A stretch of DNA of 64,000 bases from Muscardinus avellanarius (Eukaryota; Chordata; Mammalia; Rodentia; Gliridae), in contig OY726572.1 of the NCBI GenBank assembly GCA_963383645.1, positions 23,815,292 through 23,879,291 of the forward strand, written 5' to 3'. Of this stretch, positions 31,287-43,675 are shown in pieces. Each line of letters begins with the position of its first letter. Position 1 is the stretch's first letter. The position numbers were made by a program, and so were the translations under genes. Below the pieces are notes generated by a model that did no database searches, had not been told where the DNA came from, and saw only the letters and a list, made by a program, of their open reading frames with translations.

Positions 31287-31330
<44 letters not shown>
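31287..31330. repeat. (GT)n microsatellite
   Basis: About 21 GT units directly abutting the tail side of an antisense SINE. Confidence 0.97.
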
Positions 31331-31334
<4 letters not shown>

Positions 31335-31545
31335 GCGTATTATACTGGGGATTGAACCCAGGACCTCCCATATGCTAGGAAAATGCTCTACCACTGAGCT
31401 ACACTCTCGGCCCTTTATTTTACTCTTCTTTTGTGACAGGGTTTCATTAAATTGCCCAATCTGATTTTGAATCCTGTCTCAAGCCTCCCTGAGTAGCTGG
31501 GATTATAGGCATTTGCTTCTGTATCTAATTTAGAAGCACCAATTT
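31335..31545 (-). mobile_element. Older B1/ID-related SINE, antisense
   Basis: 'tactggggattgaacccagg', 'acctcccatatgctaggaaa', 'gctctaccactgagctacac', 'gacagggtttcattaaattg' and 'gagtagctgggattataggc'. The ID half keeps the 'atgctaggaaaatgctctac' block missing from most dimers here, so it may represent an older form. Confidence 0.85.
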
Positions 31546-32654
31546 TAATCAAATGTCTTTAAGGGACCAAGTTAATTAATAGTTTATAAATCATGAGGTT
31601 TAAATTTTTAGAATTAAAACAAAACTCAAGTAAATATTAAAGTTACACTGGAAAGCAATGAAATTTGCAGTTTTATGCTGCAAGTGTCTCCAGGCTACTC
31701 CTCTGGACCCTATTCTCACCTCTCAGGGTCTGCATTTAGGGATATTCAAGTGGAGCTGAGAAGCCCTACTTTTTCCACCCATCTTTTTCTGAATCAAAGA
31801 ACAGAAAGCAAATAGCTAGGGCTGACACTCCAGATCTCTTTTGGAAACACTGAGAGTAAACTTGCCCTCAGGCTATGAGGGTCAATGGAGCAGTGTCCTC
31901 TAGGGCTCCCACTCATTTTGGAGAAGGGAACTTATAACTTGTCCTAGAAGCCAGCTCTTCTCCATGATTCCAGGGACCACCCAGCTTTCTGGAGCTTGGC
32001 TATTTCCAGACTAGCCCCGCCTATGGGATTCTACACCAGAATGTGCATCCTCTCTGGCACAGATGGTACTACTGAGAGACACGGGTATAGAGAGCTTTAA
32101 TAGTTTCAAAATATGGATTGGCTCCAGACTCTAAAACCTGACACTTACCTTGGAGCCTTTGCTGTTCATAAGGGGTACACCGGGCTTTAGGGAACTTGAA
32201 AGCTGATCATTTGTTCATACAAGTGCCTAATTTTAACAGACCTACTCACACATAAAAGTTTTGGAAAGGCACAGCCTCCTCCCACACCTGGAATTCATCT
32301 AGACCCCAGGGGCTCTAGCATTGAAACAACATGCAGCTGTTCTAAATAGAACAGGGGAAAATTGTCAAGGACTACCTGAGCTGACAAATTATGTATCATG
32401 ATGCTATTTTTAAATGTGCAGCATGAAAGATAAAAGTGGGTATAAACTCCTTATGCTTATGGCTCACGTATGACTATTAAACCCAAACAACCATAATTCA
32501 ATAATTACTTAATACAAAGTCAATGTAAATGCACAAAACCATATAGTTCAAATTAATAGATCAATTCCATGTGATGGAGAATGCTATTTGCTAAAACAAT
32601 ATCACTACTCACAGGCAGAGCAGAGAATGTTCCTAGTTCAATTCTGTTGTGGGT
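31546..32654. other. Unassigned stretch, possibly old LTR sequence
   Basis: 31680-32340 has the even composition and CCAG/CTCTGG-rich wording often seen in old ERV LTRs, but I cannot match it to a family. The rest is AT-rich single-copy DNA. Confidence 0.3.
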
Positions 32655-33060
32655 GAAACTCTGGGTTCCAAAAGGATATATTGAAATCCTAATCTCTGGT
32701 ACCTGTAAATATGTAATCTGCAGATGTAATCAAGTTAAGCTGAGGTCACGGGGGTGGTCCCTAACCCAGCATGATTAGTGGTTTTGTGAGGATAGGATGG
32801 GAGAGAAACACGCAGAAAGAAGGCCATGCAACAACGGGGTAGAGATTGGGATACTGCAGCTGCAAGGCTAGAAATGCCAGCGATTGACAGGCACCACCAC
32901 GAGCTAGGGAGGGCTAGGGGAGTATTCTAGCCAGAGTCTCAGCAGGAGCATCACCTGGCTGGCATCTTGATTTTGGACTTCTGGCCTCTAGAACTACGAG
33001 AGAACAAGCCATCCAGTGTGTGGTACTTGGTTACAGCAGTCCTATAAAACTAATACAGGT
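32655..33060 (+). mobile_element. MLT1-type MaLR solo LTR
   Basis: 'tatattgaaatcctaatctc', 'gtaatctgcagatgtaatca', 'agttaagctgaggtcacggg', 'tggtccctaacccagcatga', 'ttggacttctggcctctaga' and 'tggtacttggttacagcagt' follow the MLT1A-like order and end 'aaactaatacag'. Nearly full length. Confidence 0.85.
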
Positions 33061-33299
33061 CTTTTCAGGTTGATAGGTAGATATTATATGGGTTATGTGA
33101 AAAATCTCATTCCGAAGAGTTTCTGGAATACCACTGGCCCCAAATCATTCTCTTATCAGGGTCCCCTGGGATCATTTGGATTTTGGGGGCATTAACCCTC
33201 TCCAAATCTACTTCACCTCTTTCTTCATCTTTTATGACAATGAAAGTACCATACCTCAGTACCAAAGTGATCGAAACTCAAGCCTAGTCGGTCACAAAA

Positions 33300-33622
33300 A
33301 TTAAGAAATTGGATGTTCTCTCTAATATGTGGAAGCTAGAGAGAAAAGTGGTCATAGGAGGAACGCTAGATGAAGAAGGAGAAACCGTAGATGAGCAGAT
33401 AAGATGACCTCATTGAGGTGGATGGGAGGAGGGGAGAGGGAAATTCCCTAATGTACATTCACAAACATATCAAAGTCAATCACTAAGCTAAACTTGAGAA
33501 GGAGGGAGGGGGAGGGAATGGTGTCGGAAACACGGAAGGGCTAAATGAATAATGTGTGCATGCATGCCGCTACCATCTTGTACCCCATTAAGATGTAAGA
33601 CTATAATGCACCAGTAAAAAAA
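33300..33622 (+). mobile_element. L1 3' end (5'-truncated)
   Basis: 'ttctctctaatatgtggaag', 'ctagagagaaaagtggtcat', G-rich 'agaaggagggagggggaggg', 'cattaagatgtaagactata' and 'atgcaccagtaaaaaaaaa'. It covers the ORF2 stop region and the 3' UTR. Confidence 0.88.
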
Positions 33623-33625
33623 AAT

Positions 33626-35174
33626 TTTAGAAAGATATAGAACTAAAAAAAGAAAAAGTAAAAGAAAACAGAAATCCAATGGGTAGAGGTGAAAACGACT
33701 TTTAGATTATCATCTAAATGAAAATATATCATTTAAATTATCACAGAAAACTCACAAACCCTAACACATCCACAAACTCTGATTTGAGGGGCAAAACTAT
33801 CCAGATTTTGTCCATTTCTCATTCCCTCTGGCCTGTCTTGGTTCTCTGACTCATGCTTCTCTCTGGATCCTGGCTGGTAACTCCTGAATCAAGAGCCTCT
33901 GGCCTCAGTAGTCAACTGTGGATTTCTCCCTCCCACCACACTTGACCTGGCTTTCCATGGCAGGCAGATCAGATCAGGCAGCCTTCATAGCAGCTCACAT
34001 GGACCACTGGAAGAAGCAGTACTGGCCTGCTCAGCTCTAGGGCCAGGATGTACTTTTTAGGTAGGTCTATAGGCCTGTCTCTGTTAACCTCATAGCCAAC
34101 AAGATTACAGAGCACATGGTACCAGTATAGGCCCCTTTGAAAAATCTGGGAATTTGCCTGCTAGGGTCCAGTGTAACTGTAAAGGGATGCCATCTCCCTC
34201 AGCAGGGCAGGTCCTACTCTGACTAGGCATGCAGGACCCCCCAGGGGCTCACTGGCAGGTTAGTGGGTACCAGGTGCCAGGGCAGCTCCTTATCAGTGCT
34301 CATCAGGGCTGTCTGAGTCTGGCAGCTGGAGAAATGATGGGTACTTGCAGAAGAACTGGCTATTTTCCTACTAATCTGGAAATACATCAATGTTTTTAAT
34401 AACCAGCAGGACCATAGCAGTATATGCCACCTGAATATCAGTCCCGGCATAACAACCATAGAAGAGTCAATTATGTGCTTCAAAGAAGTGCTTTGGAAGG
34501 GGCTGGACATTTCTCAAGGCCTTGATTTGAGTGTTATGATTGTCCCGAGATTAAGGGGTAACAATGTCTTTTCCAATACCGGGAGGAACAGGAATACCCA
34601 TCCTTCCTCTGCAGCCCAGCAACGCCCCTCAGAGGCTTCCATCTGGCCCATTGTGAGAGGAGGAAAAAGTTATGGTCATAAGAAAGAAAACAACTTTTAG
34701 TTATGCTATCTTGTAGAGACACAGATCATTTACAAACAAGCTAAATTAACACTAATTGAGAAACAGATGTCCAAACTCCTTCTCTGGAACTCACTGGCTT
34801 CATCATTCGACTCTTCGCAGGGCGCAGTCTCGTAGGTACACTGAAGCGTACCTAAGATCACTAATGACAAGCCCAAATCATGCCTCCTCTCTGCTCTCTG
34901 CATTTTTCCTCCTCCATTATAATCCTTGTGATAATGCCACTTGACCAGTAAAAAGAGCATCTGTGGGGAGAATGCAATGAATCCAAAAACCTTATAGTAC
35001 TAGGAGCTTCGGGTGTTAATTACACAAATTGCCCATCAACTCCATTGTTACTTTCTTTCCTTTGATAAATTAAAAGAAAATGTTGAGACTTGTAAGCATG
35101 AATGCAGTTGAGCCAGAGTTTTCCTATAAATATGCATGGGAATCCTGGCTTCTTCAAAGTAGCCATAACCACGA
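33626..35174. other. Single-copy non-coding stretch
   Basis: No repeat identified. 33780-34460 is moderately GC-rich and might hide an old LTR. 34990-35150 is AT-rich with 'gttaattacaca' and 'tataaatatgcatg' words. No exon structure seen. Confidence 0.35.
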
Positions 35175-35345
35175 CGCTCTGGACACTTGGCTCAGAGACA
35201 GTGTGGGGTGGTGGGAGGTGCGTTTCCTGGACCCGAGAGCCTGGGTTTTACACCAGTTCTGCTGCATCGACTTGGGTGAGCTTGAAGCATTTTTCCCTCG
35301 CCTTCCTGAATCTCAGATTATACGCTTGATTCCTGGACCCAGTTG
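35175..35345 (+). repeat. MIR
   Basis: 'gacagtgtggggtggtggga', 'gagagcctgggttttacacc', 'agttctgctgcatcgacttg' and 'ccttcctgaatctcagatta' in sense MIR order. Confidence 0.7.
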
Positions 35346-35406
35346 GTATAAGGCTAAGAAAAGGACAAAAGTGAAGTCCCACTCAGATTCCCACTCACAT
35401 GGACGT

Positions 35407-35407
<1 letters not shown>

Positions 35408-35451
<44 letters not shown>
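35408..35451. repeat. (GT)n microsatellite
   Basis: About 22 uninterrupted GT units between two MIR-like fragments. Confidence 0.97.
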
Positions 35452-35453
<2 letters not shown>

Positions 35454-35640
35454 AGTGAAGCCAACACTGCACCAAGCACCTGAAGACCTGAGTATTAGTC
35501 CTGACTTCTTTGTTGTGTGAACATGGATAGTAAGTGCCTTTAGCTTCCAGATTTCAATTTCTTTATTTGGAAAATGATGGTATTAAACCCATGATTTCCA
35601 ATGCCCCTTCCAGGTCGCAGACCTCTGATTCTAACTCAGA
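35452..35640 (+). repeat. MIR-family fragment
   Basis: 'tgaagacctgagtattagtc', 'ctgacttctttgttgtgtga', 'caatttctttatttggaaaa' and 'atgccccttccaggtcgcag' in sense order. Confidence 0.65.
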
Positions 35641-37854
35641 ATCTGAAAGAGGGAAGGTGTAATGAAGTCTACTGCTGGCTTGGTTATCGGGCACATGGTA
35701 CTTGCCAGGAGCAGGGGGTCTGGAAGTGCCTTCAGAGTGTCTGTCTCAAAGAATGACCATGGAATTGAAAGCAAGGACACAGACAGTTAAAAATGCCGCT
35801 TTCTCTCCTGGTGACATTTGTAATGGTCTCTTCTCTTCTTGTACTTCCCACCTTTCTCTCCACCTGCTGCCTACTTCGCCCACTGACTTCCCTCCTTGCC
35901 CCTGTCTCCTCACCCCTCAGCCCCTGGGCCTGCTGAAAAAGCTGAGAATAGCTAGCCTCCCTGACCAAACCCACCACAGGCTCACTTGGCTTTTCACAGG
36001 TGGTGGGTGTGGACTGAGAACAACAGAAAATCAGGGCCCTTTTGTAATGATGAAATTAATTGATGGTGATTCAGGAAGGAAGAGGAGGTGGATGGTCAGC
36101 CTTACAAATACAGGAAGTCCTTATGCCCTGGGTACTCTGCTAGGCTTGAGCTGATAATCATGCTAATAATAACTCCAAGCCTAGCCAGGATGTTTCTTCT
36201 TAAAGGCATTCTGCACCTTCCTAGCTGTGACTTCATTTCTCTTTCCGTTGCTCCAACGAGGCCGTTGGGCCCAAATGGCAAATGGAGAAACTGAGGCACC
36301 AAAAGTGACATCATGCATTGGCATTCATTTTACTATTTTCTCAGCTGCTTGTGTTAAATAAGGCACAGTAAAGCACAATGTAAATGGCACTGAAATAAAC
36401 ATTGATTTATCCTCCAGAACAGTTTATGGAAGGAATGGCTCTGGGCGAGCACAGCGGGTATGTCATGTGATAGTGAGGTGGGAATTCTAGCTCTGCATGA
36501 CCTCCCTCCTCTCTCCTGTTGTTTGGCTCAAGGTTTGGTGCTGTGGGAAGGAACTTACAATCCCCAAACGGAATTGAGGCATGTAGAATGATATTTGCTG
36601 GAGCAAGATGCAGGGCAGGCAAGTGGCCAGCTCTGAACCAACCAATGGTCATTTTGATTTGCCTTCACTTCTCATGAAGATGGGTTCCTGCTGGGCACCT
36701 GGAGGTGTTGGAGGCTAGGTCAGCCCATGGCTAGCTGACTTGGGTGCCTATTCACAAATGTGCAGATGAAGACTGAGCAGAGGAACAGTGGAACTGAGGA
36801 GACCACAGAGAACTGAACAGGAGCACACAGGGCTGCTTCCTGGCTTTCAGGGGCCCACACGGTTCTGCTTTCAGGAGCCCTCTGTCCAAAAAACGTATCT
36901 AAAAATCTGCCTAATCTATCCTATCTAATCTGCATTAGTGTAATGACAAATAAACTAGTATTATATATTAAATAGTTTTATACAACTCAAGACTTATTTC
37001 CCCTATGATTTTATAAGAAATTATAAAGTTTACCTGGAGCCATAAAAGTGGAACCTACCTGCTGTGCCTCCTATTCCTCATGGACAAACAGGCCCTGGAA
37101 GCATGCTTTGTATCCTAGGGCCGCCAGCTGCAGTAGCTGACCCTTATAGGCCGACACAAGTCTATTCAGGCTAGCCTCATCCCAATTCACAGGATTAGCC
37201 TCAGAGCAGTTGTTTGGGGCTCCAGCAACTAAAGATGCATAACTGCTTTTATAGAGAAAGAAAGTTAAGAGCAAAGAAATCAAAGAGGAAGAGCTGGGAT
37301 TTGCATTTGGCTCTGTCTGGCTCCACAGCCCATGGTCTGCCTCCTGCTTCCTATTGTGCATTCCCTGGGCTGCTGCTACATCACCCTTCCCCACACCAGA
37401 GGCCCCTGTTGGGACCTGCACTGGAAACTTTTCTTTGCAAATGTGGACATTCACAATTAGGTGAGGTGGACCAGGGATGGCAACTCACAGGAAGAAAAGC
37501 CGAAAAGTAAATTCTACTCAGTGCAATGGAAAAGGCCCCACAGAGATGCACAGAGGGAGGGAAAAAAAAAATCCTCCCCAGAGGATTAATGTTCTAGTAA
37601 ACTGTAAGCTGCTTATATTTTCACCCCATTACCATAACTTTCAAATAACTGTCTCAAATGATAAAAAGGCAATTACTTAGGGCCAGATGCATCACAGCCT
37701 GGGTGACACTGTCCCTGTGCCATCAGGGGGTTCTCTCACACCATTGCTTCCCAGTGGCAGCGTGGTGTCTGGAGGGGAGATGCTGGATTAGCAGTAAACA
37801 TTTCATCTCTTCTCCAGGCATCTCCGGATCAATTCTCAGGACATCAAGCCTTTG
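35641..37854. other. Single-copy non-coding stretch
   Basis: 2.2 kb with little repeat content. 'atggagaaactgaggcacca' (36283) hints at a short antisense MIR. Open frames near 35702-36154 and 37071-37454 have no splice pairing, family motif or repeat explanation and are probably chance. Confidence 0.35.
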
Positions 37855-38035
37855 AAGTCCAAGAAGCCTGGGCTTGGAATAGTCTTGCATTTGCATCTAA
37901 GCATGGCCATTTACCAGTGTGTAAATGAACAAGTCACTTACCCTCTCTAATCCCCTTACCAAAATGTGCCTAACAATCCCAGCCCTACCAAGGACACAGG
38001 TCGTTGTGAGGCTTTAATGAAATAAGGGATGTAAA
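37855..38035 (+). repeat. MIR
   Basis: 'gaagcctgggcttggaatag', 'ggccatttaccagtgtgtaa', 'aacaagtcacttaccctctc' and 'gtcgttgtgaggctttaatg' in sense MIR order. Confidence 0.75.
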
Positions 38036-38229
38036 TGGGGCATGGTTTGTCAAAAGAAGCAGAACACTGTCCAGAGGCTTGCAACTTTTCTATGCTCCAA
38101 AGAGTTGCAGGTTTTCAGGCTTTATTGTATCTGTTTACCCCTGGACACACTGAGGAGGGGGTGGTCAGATTTTTCTCAAAAACTGGCTCTTCACTCTTCC
38201 AGCCGCTGGCCCAATCACCACCAAGATCC

Positions 38230-38400
38230 CCAAGCTGGGCTACCATACAATGGCAGCAGATTACACTAATTTGTTTTTATTTGACATACTTGGAATTAAG
38301 GCTCTTTGAAAGCACTATGCAAATGTATGTAAATGACTCCATTTCATGCAAAATAATGTGCAAATAGTGTCCCTATGTTGGCTTAGAAAAATCTGGTGGC
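38230..38400. promoter_or_regulatory. Candidate octamer-rich regulatory element
   Basis: ATGCAAAT (38317-38324) is followed within 45 bp by ATGCAAAA (38346-38353) and GTGCAAAT (38358-38365), with 'cactaatttgtttttatttg' upstream. Three octamer-like POU sites in so short a span are unusual for background DNA. Function is inferred. Confidence 0.25.
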
Positions 38401-39079
38401 CAAAGGCTGTTTATATCATCCCAAGAATCTGTAAAAATATTTTAAACTTCAGTCACCCTTCCAGATGTTTTTTTTTTAAATATGGTTGTTAGGGAACCTA
38501 GAATTTATCTCCTAGCCTATCAGCTCTGCACTTATTATTCTTTTTTAGTCTCTATTAGGAGCTCTACAGCAGTTAAGCATACTCTTTCATTCATTAACAA
38601 CTCAACACTCTTAGTGCCAGGCTCATACTCATTGGAAGAGAGGTAAGGTATGAGCCTCCTTTGGGGACCTCCCTCGCAATGTGGCCCCAGAGTCGGCATC
38701 CATCTCCTGTCAAGAATTCATGGGTGGAGCCCACTTCCATTTTGAACTAGTCCAAATACCTGGTCTGTTCTAGGATCTCAATTTCATTCACAACCTACAG
38801 CCAACTGGGCTTCCACCAAGAACTTCTTCCCCTTCTCTCTATTCTCTCTGCTTTCCCAGACATTTGGTATGTGATATATAGTATTTTCCCAAACATGCCT
38901 GGCAGTTTTACCCCTTGCTGTTTGTTCTCTGTGCCTCTGATGCTACTTATCTCCCAAATCCCCAAAGAAATTTTATTACTGTACCTGGCCTGGCTCGCTG
39001 GTCAGCCGCCAAGAAAGAATCTTTTGTTGACTTGTCTTCAAAGGCCGTAGAAAGTTAAAGCAAGTTACTCTTCAGTGAT
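38401..39079. other. Single-copy stretch with faint L2 similarity
   Basis: 38860-39000 ('catgcctggcagttttaccc', 'cccaaatccccaaagaaatt') is weakly L2-like in sense orientation. The rest is unassigned. Confidence 0.3.
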
Positions 39080-39210
39080 CAATCACATAATCCAACATCC
39101 TGTGCTACAGTTAGGTAAACCAAGGCTTGGGGAAGAGAGGGCACTGGATCAAGGTGGTAGTGTCAGAACAAGAGCCCACATGTCCTGACCCAACTCCAGG
39201 ACTCTTTATA
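39080..39210 (-). repeat. MIR, antisense
   Basis: 'gctacagttaggtaaaccaa', 'ggcttggggaagagagggca', 'ctggatcaaggtggtagtgt' and 'cagaacaagagcccacatgt' in antisense order. Confidence 0.55.
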
Positions 39211-39499
39211 ACAGATGGATCGTGCTCATGACACAAATTTATAGGCAAGTAGGCCTGGGAAAGAGAAATTGAGCTGACCCACTTCCAGGTGTCATTATAT
39301 TTCCCAAATATCCATTCTGGGAGAAGCTGGGGAACGGGCACTAAATCTCTGGGACAAGGCCATTTTCTCCAGGTTATTACAATCAAGATACCATCATGAT
39401 GTGCAACCAGCCTTTGGGTTAATAATAATAGTAATTAGAGGAGCTTTCATATACTGTTAAAGTCTGGGAAAGGCACTACATAGCCCTCTCACATTCCTC

Positions 39500-39640
39500 T
39501 GGAGTCTGGATGAGAGGTTCTCAATCCCCTTGGGGATTTGAAACATACTTAAGCTCAGACTCCACCTGGACTAATTCCCTGGAATGTCAGGGACAAGGCC
39601 TGACAGCAGTATTTCTAATGAACCTGGAGGAGCCAGGCTG
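39500..39640 (+). mobile_element. MER5-type hAT MITE
   Basis: 'gagaggttctcaatcccctt' end, 'ctcagactccacctggacta' middle and 'cagcagtatttctaatgaac' give the near-palindromic MER5 layout. Strongly diverged. Confidence 0.5.
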
Positions 39641-40284
39641 CAGATGGAGGAGATGAGGCTCTCTCACTGTGCCTAGAGAGCCTCTCTGTGCACCCTGAGC
39701 TTGTCACCAAGTCACACTCCATTGGGTGTCTATTGGGGACCCATGGATAGTACTACTGGGACACTGAAGCACCCCCCTTCTTATCCTGAGGTCAGTTGCT
39801 GCTGTCCGTTAGCACTGCCCAGTATGCTTCCTGCAGAAATCTCTCTGGCAGATCCAACAGCACCCAGGCAGGCAGCATTCAGATTAAGCTGCCATACATC
39901 TGGGTAGGGTAGGGACAGAGAATCCACACAGAGCAGGTCCACTGACGTGTGGCGCTTTTGTCAGACTGGAAAATTATTTTGAGCAGCACAGCCAGCAGTG
40001 GCTATAGGCAAAGGAAACATCCTGTGTGTTTATTAAAATGCAGTCCAAGATGATTGCCTCAAATGGATGCAATATAATAGAACTGGTCCTGGCTTGCTGA
40101 GCACATATGAGAAAAAAAAAAAAAAAAAAAAAAGAAAGGAAGAAAGAAAGGAGTTAGACCTTGTCTTCTCTCTGGAGTCTGTTTCTATTAGGAGATGACA
40201 TGATTGAACAGTACCTCTGGTACAAAGAGGGTGGCTGGCTGGGGGAGCCTGGGAGGGGTTTCACCTGGAACTAAATGGTCACTT
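39641..40284. other. Single-copy stretch with a poly-A tract
   Basis: 39960-40080 is repeat-free and moderately AT-rich ('tttattaaaatgcagtccaa'). A run of As with GAAA/GGAA words (40110-40150) follows without a SINE body. Confidence 0.4.
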
Positions 40285-40298
40285 TAAACCTCAAATCA

Positions 40299-40491
40299 CC
40301 AGGCGTGGTGGCGCATGTTTGTAATCCCCGTGCTTGGAAGGCTGAGACAGGAGGATCGCGCAGGTTCGAAGCCAGCCTCAGCTACTTAGTGAGGCTCTCA
40401 GCAACTTAGTGGGACCCTGTTTCTAAATAAAATATAAAATGGGTCTGAGAGTATAGCCCGGAGGTGGAAAGCCTCTGGGTTCCACTCCCAG

Positions 40492-40526
<35 letters not shown>

Positions 40527-40576
40527 ATAATAATAATAATAATAAAACAAAAAATAAAAAATAAAAAAATAAAAAA
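40299..40576 (+). mobile_element. B1-dID SINE with (ACT)n/(AAT)n tail
   Basis: Left end 'aggcgtggtggcgcatgttt', left B box GGTTCGAAGCC, right half 'tctgagagtatagcccggag'. The tail starts as the SINE end 'cccagtact' and expands into (ACT)n (40495-40526) and (AAT)n (40527-40544). A 14-bp target duplication (taaacctcaaatca) lies at 40285-40298 and 40577-40590. Confidence 0.95.
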
Positions 40577-40599
40577 TAAACCTCAAATCAATGACATAG

Positions 40600-41220
40600 G
40601 CTCTCTGAATAAGTTCTTGGATTTGGTTCCTAACCAGAAATGCCCCACACATCTTGCCTCAACTTATTCTGATCTCTCTGCTGCTGAAAATTGTGTACAT
40701 TTGTGGGCAAAAGTTTCTTCCTGAATGAAGGTGTGGGGAGAAAGGGATGCTGCTTTTGCTGCAGTTTGATGATCAGAAAAGTAAAAGCAGGAACAAAGAA
40801 CCCGAAGAACTGAAGCTCTCTTTTTAAATGACAAAGGAAAGGAACATTTTTTGGGGGGTTTCATACATTATTGTTTCCTTGATAAATTTAAGGCTAGATG
40901 CAGCAATTTATGGTTTATTATTCTTTCCTGTGGCGCTTGGTAAAAAATTTCAAAACTATACCATACTGACTTTTTTTTTTTCCCTTTTGTGTTCCACCGC
41001 TAGCGGACACAGTTTGAATCAAATCCCTAACAAAGAGAGAAGGCTCAGAGTCTGCTTGTTTGCTGAAACTGCTGGAAACCTTTTTGATTTTCTGGGAAGC
41101 CATGCAAGTGCAGGGGCTTCTAGAGGCTTCAGACTTAATGTGCATAGTGATTTCTAAGGGAGACTGCTTTGATTCTGCAGGTAATGTGAGTTTATTTGCA
41201 ATTTTCTTCTTTATGGAATG
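40600..41220. promoter_or_regulatory. Repeat-free stretch, possible conserved element
   Basis: 40860-41200 combines AT-rich factor words ('ttgtttccttgataaattta', 'gcaatttatggtttattatt') with a CpG pair (accgctagcggac palindromic core at 40997). A 'ctgcag|gtaatgtgag' donor-like site at 41181 has no convincing upstream acceptor. No repeat is recognised. Confidence 0.2.
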
Positions 41221-43559
41221 GACTAGAAACTGAGTGCTGGAATTCAGAAAAGTGTGTGTGCCTTGTGAATGTGTTAAGCCAGAGGGTGTATACTCTCTGT
41301 CTATACTCTGGGGAAAGGAAGCTGGCCATGCATCATTTTTTTACAGCTGTATTTGCACAGGTGGGGAAATAACAGTGTCATCTTGGAACGGGAGACACAA
41401 TGATATATGTGTTTGGGGGCATCTATAGAGCACAGTGAATCATACAACATACGAGTCAGCCACGCTATAAGTCAATCCACGGTTCCCACCAAAAGCTCCT
41501 TAGGTAAGTGGAGAGGCTGCCTTTAGATTACTTTGGAAGATGAAAAATATCCCCATATATATTCAGACCAATAAAGCAGCCATGCAGGTAAATAAAAACA
41601 AATATTGAAAGCAGAGTTTCAAGGTTGGAAGAAATCTCAAAAGTGTCTAGATCGGTCACCCCTTCAGACCTCTGTGCGTTAGGACATCTTTGTACCGTCT
41701 CTTTCAGTTTTTAGCTTAAATACCTCCCATGATGGGATTCTCACTGCCTTCCCCAAGGCACTTGGCCCATCTCTACTTCTTCATGCCCAGATTGTTAACA
41801 AAACAAAACAAAACCCCTGTACCTTCTGTTGTCAAAATGATAGTCCCACTGTCTGATTCTAATTTTTGCCATAATTGCCTAAGAGGCGAAAGCTATCTTT
41901 CTTTGCATGACTGCCTGCCAATGGCTGCAGAAAGCTGTCATAGCATTCCATGTCATGTAATTAATGCATTTGTTCATTCCTTAGGTGAACATGTGTTGAA
42001 TATGGATAATATGCCAGAAACTGGGGGCAAGGGATACAGAAAAATAAGATATGGACTCTCCTCTGACAATGTAGTAGGGTACCTGACACCTGATCACCTG
42101 CTCTGAATTTCCTTTGGTGAATGAAGGTCTGAACACTGTTCTGCAGGGCTCATAGGAAAGCATGGCTACTGCTTAGTGGGTGGGTGACCAGAAGCAGAGA
42201 AGGCCTCTCAGGGTTGTGGTCTTGGTCCTGGACCTTCTTTTCAAGCTGCCTGGCAAATCCAGTATTAGAAGACATGCCAAGCCACCATGTTGGGTCTGTG
42301 TCAGTGATCAATGAAGGAATACTGGCACCCACAGTCTAGACCTGTCTGGCTTTGCCTAGGGCAGGGAAGCCCTTGGTGAGGGGATTGTGAGCTCATGGCT
42401 TATGAGTGTTGGTTTCCTCCCACTCACCTCCCTATAGGAACTGCCTGTTCAGAGGAGGCTCCTGTCTAAACCCCATCTTTCATCTAAAGGTGAGGTTACC
42501 AAAGGAAATCTTGAGGGTCTTTTCTCAAGCCTTTTATCTGCAGTGTGGTATATCTAGAAGAAAGAGGCTAAGTTAAATTGTGAATACACCTTACTTGTGT
42601 GGAATTGGATGAAAGGTCTATAGTTATTGCTCTCTGGACTCCCCAGGTACCTGTGAATTGGGAACTGCTGGTCTTGAAGATTAGCTAATGGAATGGCTGT
42701 CTGTCGGGGCTGATAACTCTTGGCATTGGAGAAATAGAAACCCCAAATGCCAAAGCTAGAAGCAGAAGGTATCAAGCAAAACCCAAGGTCAAAGGAAGAA
42801 GCTGTCACCTTCCTGCTCCCTCTTTGATAACAAGGTTTTTGTGACCACAGGGAAAAAACATTAGCATCACCAAACCCTCCTCTACCTACCTTCTCTGAGG
42901 CCATATGGTGAAAAACATAATCTATGGTGTGCTGTGTACAGAAACCTAGGTTCAAAGCACTCAGATGTTCACAGTATATTCTTGAGGGTGCCATACACAA
43001 CCTCCGAAACTCAGTGATCTCATCTCCCAGGTGGCTTTGGTAACAACTCCAACTTGAAGGGCTATGTGTGGTCCCAGGGGCCAGAGCTCTGAGGGGAGTC
43101 TCACCAGTGTTCACTGTGGATTCCAGGGTCTCAGCCAGTCCTACAGATTTGGTAGAAATGAGTCCAGTGGTCTGTATCTTTAGAGACAATTTTTTGGTGG
43201 TGCAGAGCAAACTGAGGAAAGCTAAACAAATCTCAACGTGAGCAGTAAGTAATGAAGGATAGACAGATCAAGTGCTCAAAATCGGCACTTGGGAAAAAAA
43301 AGAAAATGAAGGAATAATTCATTAAGCTGATAAAAAGAAATTGTAAATGGAAAAGAATATGTTACTGTTCTCTTAAGCCTACTAATTCATGGAGGTGGGA
43401 GAAAAAGGAATAATGGGAGAATAATATTTTTATGATTGCAGGATGATAGCCTATAAATAATGAGAAGGGGAATCCATTACCAGGAGGACAGAAAGCTTAA
43501 AAGGGAAAGGTAATGGGTATTGTTCCCAGGCACCTTTCATTGGATCACTGACTGCCCTA
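41221..43559. other. Single-copy stretch with a possible ancient repeat
   Basis: 41590-41800 ('tgaaagcagagtttcaaggt', 'taaatacctcccatgatggg', 'attctcactgccttccccaa') resembles an ancient CR1/L2-like element, low certainty. 42380-43210 is unassigned and contains a 146-codon ATG-started frame on the minus strand (42994 down to 42554) with no motif I know; no splice or repeat explanation. Confidence 0.3.
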
Positions 43560-43675
43560 ATCCTGGCATCTTTTAGTTAAAATGAAGATTCTTAGGCCTA
43601 TCCATTATGTTATTAAATGAGAGTCTCTGGGGGTGAAGCCCAGGAATCTCCATTAAAACTAGCTGCCCAAGGTGA
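43560..43675 (+). mobile_element. MER5-type hAT MITE fragment
   Basis: 'gagagtctctgggggtgaag', 'cccaggaatctccattaaaa' and 'ctagctgcccaaggtga' follow the MER5A order. Its right side is cut by the adjacent antisense SINE. Confidence 0.65.
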
